A DNA stretch of 16,172 nt from Bacteroidaceae bacterium (GCA_016284115.1 JAEEOD010000327.1:1-16172); one strand, 5' to 3'; positions 1 through 8,871 are shown, counted from the first letter of the stretch. Made by a program: numbers and translations. Notes: a model not told the origin generated them from the sequence alone.

Positions 1-662
1 TATCGCTTATTTTGGAACAATCTTCCAAATGTAGCCTTTAAAGAAAGTTCATCCACAGGTCCTTGCGCCGGTCTGAGAGCCGGCATATGGGCAAACAGCA
101 TCACCGCCATAATCACCAGCAATACAGCACCCAGCGCAGCATATGTACCACTGATAGAATACAGCGAGATATCCTGCAAGATGAAATACTTGCTGATCAA
201 GATGCCTGTAATACAGCCAATCGGATTGAATGCCTGTGCAATGTTCAGGCGTCGGGTAGCCGTTTCCGGAGCTCCCATCGCCAATATATAAGGATTAGAG
301 GTCGTTTCCAGTACCGAGCAACCAGTGGCCATCACATAGATGGCAAACAGATAGAACGCATAACTTGCCGCCCAAGCAGCCGGTAAGAACAGAATAGTAC
401 CCGAAGCATACAGAACCAGTCCCAAGATGACGCCACTCTTGTAGCTGTGTTTGCGGATAAAGAGCGCAGCAGGCAAGGCAATAAAGAAGTAAGCCCCATA
501 GAACGCCATCTGAATAAAGGTCGTCTGGGTATCACTCATCTGCATCACCTTACGAAAGGCTGCCAGCAACGTATCTGTCATATTAGCTGCTACACCCCAC
601 AACGCAAACAACGTCGTGATGAGTATAAACGGCAACAAGTATTTCTTCTCTACAACTTTCAC
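1..662 (-). CDS. fucP: L-fucose:H+ symporter (FucP-type MFS permease), partial
   Basis: Translating the minus strand from a GTG at 660-662 gives an uninterrupted 220-residue N-terminal part of an MFS permease; the 3' end is beyond the left edge. It matches the FucP family: ANMTD near residue 30, the SVLETTSNPY motif near 117-125 and several hydrophobic helices. Asp30 and Glu119 fall where E. coli FucP has Asp46 and Glu135, known to be needed for proton and fucose transport. GTG is the chosen start because an in-frame TAG lies just upstream, a GAGGGGG ribosome-binding site is about 8 bases away, and only 2 bases separate it from the stop of the preceding gene, implying translational coupling. 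Substrate is inferred as L-fucose or a related 6-deoxy sugar. A fucose permease as the last visible gene of a glycan-synthesis operon suggests salvage of host sugar for the glycan. High confidence in family, moderate in substrate. Confidence 0.88.
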   Translation of the reverse strand, partial: MKVVEKKYLLPFILITTLFALWGVAANMTDTLLAAFRKVMQMSDTQTTFIQMAFYGAYFFIALPAALFIRKHSYKSGVILGLVLYASGTILFLPAAWAASYAFYLFAIYVMATGCSVLETTSNPYILAMGAPETATRRLNIAQAFNPIGCITGILISKYFILQDISLYSISGTYAALGAVLLVIMAVMLFAHMPALRPAQGPVDELSLKATFGRLFQNKR

Positions 663-664
663 GG

Positions 665-1840
665 TTATAATCCCCCTCTTCTAATCGTTAATTTTATGGT
701 CTCTTTATGTTCGGCGGCAAAGGTATCCACCTCATTCACCACCAGCACCAGGTAGCCACCTCCACCAGCCCCCGGCATCTTCCATGCCAGCACGTCAGGC
801 AAGGTGCTGTATTGGTCAATATACGACTGCACACAGCCCTGTATCATGGCAGGAAACATGGCTACCTGAGCATTAAAGCTATCCTTGAATGCCGTTGCAA
901 AAGCAGTTAAATCACAACGCAATAACGCATCCCAACAACGGTCGGCAGCATTCGCCAGATCCTTCACCTTAGCCTCTGTGATATCCATGTCCTCCACTAC
1001 ATTGCAACCCGGGCGACGAGGCTCCATAGGAATCATGCAAAGATGATTTTCCAGCCATAAGATGACCTGTTCATCGTGACAAGATTCAATCTGCTCAGGC
1101 CAGAAATGGTTGTTGTAATAGTGGCGACAGATACCCGGGATACAGATGCCAATGGCATCCTGTGCCCCACTGATAATGCCATCTTCCCTTTCCGGATGAT
1201 TCTCGAAGCAGAACACCAGGCGAGCCAACGTTTCAGGATCCATATTCGGCATCTGGTAAGGCCAGATCCTACGGATCATATTCCGTGTAGAAGTACTCAA
1301 GCCACAGCGTTCCCGAATCTCGAAAGTAGGCTCTATGCTCACCGTAATCGCCCATCCTGGCGCATATTGGCTCACATAGGGCTGGTCAATCCATGTACCC
1401 GCAATGTCCACACGCGTAGGAATCCATGAAGTCGTCTTTTTTAAGTCCGTGCTGGAACGAGCCGTTAGTCCTTCGTGCGGATCACGGGAAAGCACCACAT
1501 ATTCCATGCCCCTCTCCTCGCACACTTTCCGTTTCTCCTCGCTGGCCCCATCACTGTTTACCACCAGGATGTCAGGCTGTACGATGTCCAGTGTAGGCAG
1601 GAAATCCAGTATGCCACTTCCAGCATTGATAAATACATCCTTCACATAGCGGATGCTCTTCACCATGAACAGGCGTTCCTGTTCGCTATATACAGTTTTG
1701 TGATGCTTATATCCAAGAATGGTTGCATCAGAGCCGATGCCCACATACAGGTCACCATATTCCGCCGCTTGGCGGAAGAATTCCACATGACCACTGTGCA
1801 GCAAGTCGTAACAGCCAGATACAAAGACTTTCTTGGGCAT
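665..1840 (-). CDS. Fused cytidylyltransferase-like / GHMP sugar kinase protein
   Basis: A 391-residue two-domain protein. Residues 1-135 are a HxGH nucleotidyltransferase like TagD and the C-terminal half of HldE: HSGH at 15-18, GIGSD at 34-38 and a late RSST at 128-131 in place of the usual ISST(T/S). Residues 140-391 resemble GHMP kinases such as HddA heptose kinase: motif 1 RVDIAGTWIDQP at 143-154, a motif-2-like GLSTSTRN at 180-187 (usually GLGSSS), QD at 227-228 with a candidate catalytic Asp, and motif 3 GAGGGGY at 357-363. The kinase part, about 250 residues, is shorter than typical GHMP kinases. The likely role is anomeric phosphorylation of a sugar, then transfer of a nucleotide to make an NDP-sugar. 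Sugar and nucleotide cannot be read from sequence. It starts 5 bases after gmd stops and precedes fucP by 2 bases, so it may activate a sugar imported by FucP. The alternative is a heptose pathway enzyme. Confidence 0.8.
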   Translation of the reverse strand: MPKKVFVSGCYDLLHSGHVEFFRQAAEYGDLYVGIGSDATILGYKHHKTVYSEQERLFMVKSIRYVKDVFINAGSGILDFLPTLDIVQPDILVVNSDGASEEKRKVCEERGMEYVVLSRDPHEGLTARSSTDLKKTTSWIPTRVDIAGTWIDQPYVSQYAPGWAITVSIEPTFEIRERCGLSTSTRNMIRRIWPYQMPNMDPETLARLVFCFENHPEREDGIISGAQDAIGICIPGICRHYYNNHFWPEQIESCHDEQVILWLENHLCMIPMEPRRPGCNVVEDMDITEAKVKDLANAADRCWDALLRCDLTAFATAFKDSFNAQVAMFPAMIQGCVQSYIDQYSTLPDVLAWKMPGAGGGGYLVLVVNEVDTFAAEHKETIKLTIRRGGL

Positions 1841-1845
1841 TTTGA

Positions 1846-2952
1846 TTATTTTACGATACCCTTTTCCAGGTATTCAGCCAAATTCGTTCTTACCTTAGCA
1901 GCAGCACCTTCGGCCACCACCTTGGCAATATCATGCTCCACCATCAGCTTCACCAACTCCTCAAAGGAAGTCTTGTTGGGGTTCCAGCCCAGCTTTTTCT
2001 TTGCCTTGGCAGGATCCCCACAGAGGTTCACCACATCTGTAGGACGGTAGAAGTCCTCGCTCACAGCCACCACTGTCTTGCCAATAAGCTTCTCCGGCCC
2101 TTTCACAACGATACCCTTCTCGTGGATACCCTCCCCTTCAAACTTCAGTTCCATGCCTGCATGCTTGAAAGCCAGCTGGGTAAACTCACGCACCGAGTGC
2201 TGTACACCGGTAGCAATCACAAAGTCCTCAGGTTGTTTATGTTGCAGGATCAGCCACATACACTCCACATAGTCCTTGGCATAGCCCCAGTCGCGCTTAG
2301 AATCCATATTACCCAGATACAAACAATCCTGCAAACCCTGACTAATTCTAGCAGCTGCCAAGGTAATCTTACGGGTAACGAACGTCTCACCACGACGTTC
2401 ACTCTCATGGTTAAACAGGATGCCACTGCAGCAGAACATATGGTAAGCCTCACGGTATTCCTTCACAATCCAAAAGCCATAGAGCTTCGCCACGGCATAC
2501 GGACTGTAAGGATGGAATGGCGTTTCCTCATTCTGCGGTATCGCCTCCACCTTGCCATACAGCTCAGAAGTAGAAGCCTGGTAGATGCGGCAGGTTTGCT
2601 CCAGATGGCAGGCACGAACAGCCTCCAGCACACGCACCACACCTACGGCATCCACGTTAGCCGTGTATTCAGGAGAGTCGAAACTCACCTGCACATGACT
2701 CTGTGCTGCCAGGTTGTATATCTCGTCGGGATGCACCTTGTCCACCACTTGTACTATTGACATAAAGTCACCCATATCTGCATAGTGCAGGTGGAAATGA
2801 GGCTTCCCCTCCAGATGAGCGATTCGCTCACGGTAATCTACTGAACTTCGGCGAATAATACCATGTAGCTCATATCCTTTTTCTAAGAGGAGCTCCGACA
2901 GGTACGATCCGTCCTGCCCTGTTACTCCCGTTATTAAAGCAACTTTACTCAT
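1846..2952 (-). CDS. gmd: GDP-mannose 4,6-dehydratase
   Basis: Converts GDP-D-mannose to GDP-4-keto-6-deoxy-D-mannose in the cytoplasm, the first step toward GDP-L-fucose, GDP-colitose, GDP-perosamine or GDP-D-rhamnose. The 368-residue protein is a short-chain dehydrogenase/reductase with Rossmann motif GVTGQDG (9-15), the STSELYG active-site block (127-133), YxxxK at 152-156, and the GMD-typical [19 protein letters not shown] stretch and [10 protein letters not shown]. It aligns nearly end to end with E. coli Gmd. I start it at the ATG at 2950-2952 (MSKVALITG, exactly as in E. coli) and not at the TTG four codons upstream. The [10 protein letters not shown] stretch (34-43) departs from the common RR-SSFNTxR, so a related substrate such as GDP-manno-heptose is not excluded. 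No fcl, rmd or per gene follows in the window, so the fate of the keto sugar is unseen. Confidence 0.93.
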   Translation of the reverse strand: MSKVALITGVTGQDGSYLSELLLEKGYELHGIIRRSSVDYRERIAHLEGKPHFHLHYADMGDFMSIVQVVDKVHPDEIYNLAAQSHVQVSFDSPEYTANVDAVGVVRVLEAVRACHLEQTCRIYQASTSELYGKVEAIPQNEETPFHPYSPYAVAKLYGFWIVKEYREAYHMFCCSGILFNHESERRGETFVTRKITLAAARISQGLQDCLYLGNMDSKRDWGYAKDYVECMWLILQHKQPEDFVIATGVQHSVREFTQLAFKHAGMELKFEGEGIHEKGIVVKGPEKLIGKTVVAVSEDFYRPTDVVNLCGDPAKAKKKLGWNPNKTSFEELVKLMVEHDIAKVVAEGAAAKVRTNLAEYLEKGIVK

Positions 2953-2984
2953 ATACAAATTCAAATAATGACGCCACGAATATA

Positions 2985-3956
2985 CTAAATATTGAGCATC
3001 TTATCAAACAATTCCAAGTATTTCAGCGGAGACAGTTCACCTTGGTAGTGATAATCCACCTCGATGCGCTCTTTGATAAAGTCATAGTCCAGGTCGTCAG
3101 GATCCTCAAATACCTTGATGTATTCGGGATGATAATACGGCGAATCCACTATCCCCTTCCAGTTGGTATAAAACTTCCTGTTGTAGATCACAGCCTCCCA
3201 GAAACGCGTGGTATTGGCGTGGGCATCACCCTTCAGGATCTCCAGAATACAATTGGCTTCCAGCTCTCTTTGCAAGAACAGCAACCTCCTGAGGTAAAGC
3301 CATCCATATTCAACACCCGGCAGTCGGTTGGCCTTTTTGACACGGAAGATATAGAAATACGCCTTCAATCCCTGCGCGATGCAGTTCTGATAGATGCGAT
3401 GAATCATGTCGAGTCGGTCTTTGGAGGCCCCAATAAATGCAATATCATATTTGCAATTAATGGTGTTGAGGTCAATCTCACGGGTTTTGGAAATATAGAC
3501 AGGTGCATACGTCAAGCCATATGTAGGCACATCATGCACATGATCGTAGCTCACCACCAGGTCGAATTGCTCCTTCACCTTCTCTATCTCGAATTCTCTA
3601 CTTCTTTCCGTATTGTTCTGTACCGTATCACGAATCAGCAGCACCCGTTTGATGTGCGGATAGTTTTTCTGGAGAAAATCCATCAATTCCTGGCAATACC
3701 ACCCCGTGGTCATGGCAATGATCTGGGTATTGGCATCACAGTACTGTCGGAATATCAGCTTATAGGCCGTTTCCCTGAGCGGCATCCTTATCAGTTTTTT
3801 AATCCTTCTGATGACGTGTGAGCAACAGAACGCATTCACAAACAGATTTGGATGCACTCGGTCCTTATAAATCACCTTACAGTCTGGGTGGTTCTCCAGG
3901 TCGTACATCAGGTAATGTCCCTGATCAAAGTCGTCGTCAAGAAACAGGTATTTCAT
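2985..3956 (-). CDS. Putative glycosyltransferase, GT-B-like (capsule/LPS family)
   Basis: A 323-residue soluble protein with no signal peptide. It resembles the family of putative LPS/capsule glycosyltransferases found in Bacteroidetes and Firmicutes loci, which share a central block like [13 protein letters not shown] (near 169-181) followed by a helix and YFYIF, and a C-terminal block of the type [19 protein letters not shown] (near 250-268), the usual sugar-nucleotide binding end of GT-B enzymes. No DxD or GT2 signature is seen. Donor and acceptor cannot be told. Its ATG overlaps the TGA of the upstream GT2 gene (ATGA, 3953-3956), so it belongs to the operon and is probably translationally coupled. 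A 32-base gap separates it from gmd. Assignment as a glycosyltransferase rests on family resemblance and context; I do not recognise a specific gene. Confidence 0.7.
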   Translation of the reverse strand: MKYLFLDDDFDQGHYLMYDLENHPDCKVIYKDRVHPNLFVNAFCCSHVIRRIKKLIRMPLRETAYKLIFRQYCDANTQIIAMTTGWYCQELMDFLQKNYPHIKRVLLIRDTVQNNTERSREFEIEKVKEQFDLVVSYDHVHDVPTYGLTYAPVYISKTREIDLNTINCKYDIAFIGASKDRLDMIHRIYQNCIAQGLKAYFYIFRVKKANRLPGVEYGWLYLRRLLFLQRELEANCILEILKGDAHANTTRFWEAVIYNRKFYTNWKGIVDSPYYHPEYIKVFEDPDDLDYDFIKERIEVDYHYQGELSPLKYLELFDKMLNI

Positions 3957-4918
3957 TGCACTTTAGTTCCTCTTAATGTAAAAAACAGATCATATAGCCA
4001 AGGGCAATACTTATAGGTGTAGAAAAGGATTTTCCTCTTCCATGAAAACAGCTTAGGTGCCTTGGGACAAGTTTGAATAGCCTGCGCCAGATGGGCATAA
4101 TCAGGATTAGCCATATCTCTTTTTTGATAGGCCAAATACCACAGTGCGAAATTAATAAAGCGAAACTCCAGCATATCCGATTCAAACCCCCATGCCCTTA
4201 AGTCACGATACCGCTGTGTATTGAGCTTAGCCCTGTCGCTCAGCGCTTTTTGCGACACCTTTGACTGGGTGATACTATTGGGACGGATGTACTGGAAATA
4301 CAGCGTCTGGTCCAGGAAGTAGAAACGAGCAGCTTTGAACACCAGCTTATAGGTGGCCCCTGTATCCTCATACAGGAAACCTTCAGGATAGGTTATACCC
4401 TCGAACAATTCCTTTCGATAGATCTTGTTCCAAGCCGCATTGCCCCCATCTTCCAGCATCATGTCCAGTGACTCCTCTTTTGTCTGGAGGCCCTCTTTAA
4501 AGCCTACGAACACCTTCGGCTGTGCGTTTCTCACCACATCACTATGAATCACCCGGGCATAATTGAACATCACCAAGTCGGCCTGGTTTTGCTCTGCACA
4601 GTTGTAGGCTGCCTGACAAAAATCCTTGTGCACCCAGTCATCACTATCCACAAACATCAGGTATTTGCCACAGGCATGCTCCATGGCCAGGTTGCGAGCG
4701 GCAGATAAGCCCCGGTTCTCGGGTAGATGAAGCACCTTGAACCGTGGATCCTTGGCAGCATACTCATCGCAAATAGCGCCACAACCATCGGGAGAAGCAT
4801 CATCCACAACGATGACCTCTATGTCTGTCAGACTTTGCTGGCAAAGGCTGTCCAGACAACGGGTAAGATACGCTTCCACCCGATATACAGGTACTATGAT
4901 ACTCACTAATGGTTTCAT
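3953..4918 (-). CDS. Glycosyltransferase family 2 (second copy)
   Basis: A 321-residue GT-A fold enzyme that adds one sugar from an NDP donor to a lipid-linked glycan at the inner membrane face. The N-terminal GT2 domain is clear: VSIIVPVYRVEAYL at 5-18, VVDDASPDG at 37-45, ENRGLSAARN at 67-76 and the metal-binding DSDD at 91-94. DGGNAAWNKIYRK further on is typical of capsule GT2 enzymes such as EpsJ or WcaA relatives. The C-terminal 100 residues are not recognisable beyond an aromatic, basic tail that may contact the membrane. Both ends overlap neighbours by ATGA. Sugar specificity is not readable. Confidence 0.92.
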   Translation of the reverse strand: MKPLVSIIVPVYRVEAYLTRCLDSLCQQSLTDIEVIVVDDASPDGCGAICDEYAAKDPRFKVLHLPENRGLSAARNLAMEHACGKYLMFVDSDDWVHKDFCQAAYNCAEQNQADLVMFNYARVIHSDVVRNAQPKVFVGFKEGLQTKEESLDMMLEDGGNAAWNKIYRKELFEGITYPEGFLYEDTGATYKLVFKAARFYFLDQTLYFQYIRPNSITQSKVSQKALSDRAKLNTQRYRDLRAWGFESDMLEFRFINFALWYLAYQKRDMANPDYAHLAQAIQTCPKAPKLFSWKRKILFYTYKYCPWLYDLFFTLRGTKVQ

Positions 4919-5934
4919 TGGTTCATATGGGTAACAGTCTTCGCCATCATTAAGATTTTTCCTATTAGCTTTCTGAAACCTTTAAGAATTAGCGAAGGAT
5001 GCTTAATTAGTCTGATAAAATTTGATAGCATAACACAGCATTTTACAGATATTCTATTCGACACGCCCAGTATTAATCGGTCAGTTAATCTTAAGACCTT
5101 CGCTTGATTCATCTTTTTGACAATACTCTTAACGAAAGGATGATTTTTGTCACCTTGATAATCATTGTCAATTAGAATCTTACGATAATAATACATACGA
5201 CTGCTGATGCTACCTATCAGTTCTTCCCTTTCAGGCAGATGACCTTCTACAATTGCATCTGCAATATCGCATAGTTTTTGACAGAAGTCAAAGTCACATT
5301 TGTTGGTATGTATGGAAGAATTAGCTCGAAATCGATAAATATAAACGGGACGCTTGCAGATGGCCACATCCCTTTTATTCCTAATGGCAACAGCCAAATT
5401 CATTAAATAATCCTCTGATCTGATTAAGTGATAATTGAAAGCCTGTGGATTGTTTTCAAACAACTCTTTCTTAAATAGTTTGGCACATGGAGAACTGGAT
5501 ATGTTTGTAGCAATATACAAACGGTACAAGTATTCGTTTCGACTATAATAATCAGGCGCACTTAATAAATAATAATCCGCTCTTTCAAATCTGCCGACAA
5601 CAATATCAACTCCTGATGATAATAAAATCAGCTGTTCCACAGCATCACTAGTTAATAAATCGTCTGAATCAACAAACATGATCCATTCGCCGTGGGCTTC
5701 TTCCACACCTCGTTTTCGAGCCACAACAACACCCTCATGCACTTGCTCTACATAGTAGACATTTTTCGAAGATGCATACCTTTTGCAGACATCACCTGAA
5801 CCATCAGTACTTCCATCATTCACCAGTATCACCTCAATGTTTGTATACGACTGCGACAATAAAGACAAAATACATTCCTCAACGTATTCAGCCGTATTAA
5901 ACACAGGTACTATGACACTTACTACTGGTTTCAT
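4915..5934 (-). CDS. Glycosyltransferase family 2 (first copy)
   Basis: A 339-residue GT2 enzyme. Motifs seen are VSVIVPVFNTAEYV at 5-18, VNDGSTDGS at 38-46, VARKRGVEEAHG at 71-82 and DSDD at 89-92. The region SSPCAKLFKKELF is the usual acceptor-side signature of this capsule GT2 subgroup. The C-terminal third is basic and hydrophobic (…LSNFIRLIKHPSLILKG…), possibly peripheral membrane contact. Start ATG abuts the TAA of the DUF616 gene with no gap, and its TGA overlaps the next ATG. By eye this gene is richer in A and T than its neighbours, with many AAT, TTA and ATA codons, as expected of a gene swapped in from another genome. Its first 10 residues are nearly the same as those of the next GT2 gene, but the proteins diverge later, so these are paralogues, not a recent duplication. 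Confidence 0.92.
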   Translation of the reverse strand: MKPVVSVIVPVFNTAEYVEECILSLLSQSYTNIEVILVNDGSTDGSGDVCKRYASSKNVYYVEQVHEGVVVARKRGVEEAHGEWIMFVDSDDLLTSDAVEQLILLSSGVDIVVGRFERADYYLLSAPDYYSRNEYLYRLYIATNISSSPCAKLFKKELFENNPQAFNYHLIRSEDYLMNLAVAIRNKRDVAICKRPVYIYRFRANSSIHTNKCDFDFCQKLCDIADAIVEGHLPEREELIGSISSRMYYYRKILIDNDYQGDKNHPFVKSIVKKMNQAKVLRLTDRLILGVSNRISVKCCVMLSNFIRLIKHPSLILKGFRKLIGKILMMAKTVTHMNQ

Positions 5935-6720
5935 TTATTCTTTTCCTTCGTGGTAAGTTATTCTCTTAAATATGCCGCCCATATCTATGTGTCTGCCAAT
6001 GATATGGATTCTGGACTTGACAAAATGAGTTTTCCAGACAACATAAGGCAGACTTAACTGGTCGCGTGTGGAATATTGGTAATATTCCTCCCACCATGCC
6101 TCCATCAGCAGGCGGAGGTCATCGTCATGATGGTTTTTAATCAGTACTGTATTCTCGTACAGTCCGAAGTGTCGGGGGAATCCAGCTTTTTTATAGACTT
6201 CCATCTGTTTTTTTACCAGTTCCCTATTGGCCTTTCTCAGATAGAGCACGTGTACAGCTTCCACATAAATGCAGTCCCTGTTACGATGATAATGAATGCC
6301 TAGCGGACAATTTCCCATTTTCTCCAGTACCGGGACGAGGGAAGTTTGAATTTGCACGTTCCCATCCACATACACCGTATAGTCATACTCAGGCAGATAG
6401 CGGTATGACAGTATCCTGATTTTTCGGTTCATCTGAGCCGGCGTTAACTGATCATAGTCTTCAAACTGGGTAATGTCAATCTTCTTCCACACTGAATTCT
6501 TAGGACATTCCATATCGGTAAACACATAATAGTCCACCCCCGGATCCACCACCCGTGGTTCCACCAAGTTGTCATAATGCCCTGTGATGCAGGTAAAGAC
6601 AGCTATCTTCAAGTGGTTTGTATCCAAATTTGATAATGGCATCTCGTAGTCTTTATTCCCTTTGGTGGAAAAGTGAAAGATAGCGTAAATAAAATGACTT
6701 AATTTGCGCAGTTTATTCAT
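5935..6720 (-). CDS. DUF616 (TOD1/MUCI70-type) glycosyltransferase-like protein
   Basis: A 261-residue protein matching the DUF616 family, whose plant members TOD1/MUCI70 are glycosyltransferase-like. Evidence: IAVFTCITGHYDNLVEP near 39-55, YYVFTD at 64-69, KIRILSYRYLPEYDYTVYVDGN near 100-121 with VDGN in the place of a DxD metal motif, and IHYHRNRDCIYVEA followed by FGLYENTVLI. It probably transfers a sugar to the growing glycan; donor is unknown. I chose the ATG at 6718-6720, two bases after the wzt TGA; a TTG two codons upstream would overlap wzt by four bases and is less likely. A hydrophobic stretch at residues 8-16 is too short for a signal peptide. Such proteins often accompany GT2 genes in Bacteroidales glycan loci. 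Confidence 0.8.
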   Translation of the reverse strand: MNKLRKLSHFIYAIFHFSTKGNKDYEMPLSNLDTNHLKIAVFTCITGHYDNLVEPRVVDPGVDYYVFTDMECPKNSVWKKIDITQFEDYDQLTPAQMNRKIRILSYRYLPEYDYTVYVDGNVQIQTSLVPVLEKMGNCPLGIHYHRNRDCIYVEAVHVLYLRKANRELVKKQMEVYKKAGFPRHFGLYENTVLIKNHHDDDLRLLMEAWWEEYYQYSTRDQLSLPYVVWKTHFVKSRIHIIGRHIDMGGIFKRITYHEGKE

Positions 6721-6722
6721 AA

Positions 6723-7988
6723 TCAAACTGATTCTAATCCAATAAAACCTTCGTATGAAAGCGTCAAAGGACGGGCATAGGGATCATAGAAACCTTCTAT
6801 ATGCATCGTCTGACAATCCCGCGCCTCGAAGTAGTTCTGACGGAATGGTTCGTGCAGGAAACAATCGATCATATAATCGCCATCTGCCAGGTACTTTGGC
6901 AGACGGATATGACGTTCTAAGGAAAAATCACCTGGTTGGATATGGCACAGGCGACCCGTATAGGCCCCCTCCACGAAACCTGCCAACGGCGTACCATCGG
7001 GTTTTTTGATGATCAAACGCACTTCACACTTCATCGGTTCCTGGGTAGTGCCTTTGATCAGCACATCCAGCACCTCTTGGCCATGCATAAGTGAGGTAGC
7101 ATTATAAGATGTATGATTGATCTGCAGTTCATTGATGGTCAGATAACCCCTGCTCTTAATACGATTTGTCATCAGTTGCTGTCCTTCTGCTTGGGTTCCA
7201 GCAGTATTGATATAATGATCAATGGCTTCCTCGGCGGACCCAATAAAATCGGTCATGCCATCACGCAGCACCACTCCCTTTTGGCAGAGGTTACGTACCG
7301 CAGCCATGTTATGGCTTACAAAGAGCACTGTACGGCCCTCACCTTTCGCCACATCCTGCATCTTGCCAATGGCTTTCTTCTGAAATTCGGCATCACCCAC
7401 CGCCAACACCTCATCCACCACCAGAATCTCAGGCTCCAGATGAGCGGCCACAGAGAAAGCCAAGCGTACCAACATGCCCGACGAATAGCGCTTCACAGGC
7501 GTATCGATGTAACGCTCACAACCTGAGAAATCCACGATCTCGTCAAATTTCCGGGTAATCTCTGCTTTCGTCATGCCCATGATGGCACCGTTCAAGTAGA
7601 TGTTCTCACGTCCAGTCATCTCCATGTGGAAACCCGTACCAATCTCCAGCAGAGAAGCAATACGGCCACACACGTTGATTTCTCCCACCGTGGGCGTGGT
7701 TACACGCGACAACAACTTCAGCAAGGTACTCTTACCTGCTCCGTTTCTTCCGATGATTCCCACTACATCACCCTGCTCCACGCTGAAGTTGATATCCTTC
7801 AAGGCCCAAACCACATCACTGTGGCCCTTGGCGGACCGTACATTAGTTTCTCCGATTCTTAGGTAAGGATCCTCCTTGCCCCTTACGTTGATGATCCACC
7901 AACGGTTCAGGTCACGGAAGAAGGTACCTGTGGATACCAGTCCCAAGCGATACTGCTTACCTACATGATTGAATTCTATTGCCTTCAT
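6723..7988 (-). CDS. wzt: Polysaccharide ABC exporter ATP-binding protein with C-terminal extension
   Basis: The 421-residue ATPase subunit of a glycan exporter. The ABC domain shows Walker A GRNGAGKST at 80-88, signature YSSGM at 168-172, Walker B ILVVDEV at 188-194 and H-loop SHN at 225-227. The YRLG near residue 13 and the long insert before Walker A are typical of Wzt/TagH-type exporters in Bacteroidetes. Residues from about 265 to 421 form an extension in the place of the Wzt carbohydrate-binding domain, which in E. coli O8/O9a reads the capped end of the O-polysaccharide. Its sequence (STLERHIRLP-like and ADGDYMIDCFL) is beta-rich. It starts four bases after wzm stops. The pair defines ABC-dependent export; no Wzx or Wzy is present. 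An extension implies a terminal modification on the glycan, but no capping enzyme is recognised here. Confidence 0.93.
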   Translation of the reverse strand: MKAIEFNHVGKQYRLGLVSTGTFFRDLNRWWIINVRGKEDPYLRIGETNVRSAKGHSDVVWALKDINFSVEQGDVVGIIGRNGAGKSTLLKLLSRVTTPTVGEINVCGRIASLLEIGTGFHMEMTGRENIYLNGAIMGMTKAEITRKFDEIVDFSGCERYIDTPVKRYSSGMLVRLAFSVAAHLEPEILVVDEVLAVGDAEFQKKAIGKMQDVAKGEGRTVLFVSHNMAAVRNLCQKGVVLRDGMTDFIGSAEEAIDHYINTAGTQAEGQQLMTNRIKSRGYLTINELQINHTSYNATSLMHGQEVLDVLIKGTTQEPMKCEVRLIIKKPDGTPLAGFVEGAYTGRLCHIQPGDFSLERHIRLPKYLADGDYMIDCFLHEPFRQNYFEARDCQTMHIEGFYDPYARPLTLSYEGFIGLESV

Positions 7989-7992
7989 ATTC

Positions 7993-8853
7993 TTAAACAG
8001 TATCCATGAAATTTCGTTGCACCTTATTGAACACCACCACGCTGATTGTCAGCAACACACACATAAACAGGAAACTATAGCCCAAGGCCAGCCAAGAGAA
8101 ATAGCCCTGCCCCAACGTAGCATATTTAAACGCCTCGATAATCGAAGTCATCGGATTAGCTAGGATCATTGTTCGCAGAGCGCCTTCCTGCACCATACTC
8201 AACGGATAGACAATGGGAGTGCCATACATCCACAGTTGCACGATGAAGGTAAAGAGAATGGTAAAGTCGCGGTACTTGGTGGTGAGTGATGAAATCAAAA
8301 TACCAAAGCCCAGGCCCAGTCCGGCCAGCATCACCACCAACACAGGCGTCAGCAGAATTGCCCAGTTAGGCGACAAAGGCGCACCCTGATAGAAGAAATA
8401 GAGATAGATCACCACAAACAGCGCTGCCTGAATAGCAAAGCGCAGTAAGTTGGAGATCACCACAGAAATCGGTACCACCAGACGCGGGAAATACACCTTG
8501 CCAAACATGTGCTGGTTGGTGGTGAACGTAGAAGACGACTGGTTCAGACAGTCGGAGAAGTAGAACCAACAGATATTGCCAGCCATATAGAATACGGCCT
8601 GCGGTATACCGTCAGTACTCATCTTGGCAATGCCCCCAAAAACCACCATGTTCATGATCACGGTCAGGATGGGCTGTATCACGTACCACAACGGACCCAG
8701 AATCGTTTGTTTGTACTGCACGAGGATATTCCTCTTGACAAACAATTCTATCAGGTCACGATAGCGCCAGATTTCGCCCAGGTCGATATGCCAGAGCTTC
8801 TCCTTCGGGCGAATCTTCATGGTCCAGTATTGTTTCTGTTCTGTTGCTGCCAT
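7993..8853 (-). CDS. wzm: Polysaccharide ABC exporter permease
   Basis: A 286-residue ABC-2 family permease that moves the finished undecaprenyl-PP-linked glycan across the inner membrane with Wzt. Visible features: an amphipathic N-terminal region (LGEIWRYRDLIELFVKRN near 25-42) that lies along the membrane in this family, then LVQYKQTILGPLWYVIQP, the hallmark of Wzm/TagG proteins, and about six hydrophobic segments. The conserved YRDFTILF and ending NPMTSIIEAFKY precede the last helix. Length fits the family (about 260-290). It lies 18 bases after the GT4 gene and 4 bases before wzt. A start at the internal Met near residue 12 is possible, but the longer form is consistent with the spacing. 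Confidence 0.94.
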   Translation of the reverse strand: MAATEQKQYWTMKIRPKEKLWHIDLGEIWRYRDLIELFVKRNILVQYKQTILGPLWYVIQPILTVIMNMVVFGGIAKMSTDGIPQAVFYMAGNICWFYFSDCLNQSSSTFTTNQHMFGKVYFPRLVVPISVVISNLLRFAIQAALFVVIYLYFFYQGAPLSPNWAILLTPVLVVMLAGLGLGFGILISSLTTKYRDFTILFTFIVQLWMYGTPIVYPLSMVQEGALRTMILANPMTSIIEAFKYATLGQGYFSWLALGYSFLFMCVLLTISVVVFNKVQRNFMDTV

Positions 8854-8871
8854 CTCAATATTTCTAACTAA

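Noticed and set aside
332..535. Minus-strand 67-codon frame at the left edge
   Set aside because: It is a different frame inside fucP; the fucP frame is open over the whole 1-662 and has clear motifs.
1933..2760. Long plus-strand frame of 275 codons opposite gmd
   Set aside because: gmd on the other strand has full family motifs; this frame has no recognisable protein and lies wholly within gmd.
3042..3821. Plus-strand frame of 259 codons opposite the GT-B-like gene
   Set aside because: Antisense shadow; the minus-strand gene is joined by an ATGA overlap to its neighbour and has family blocks.
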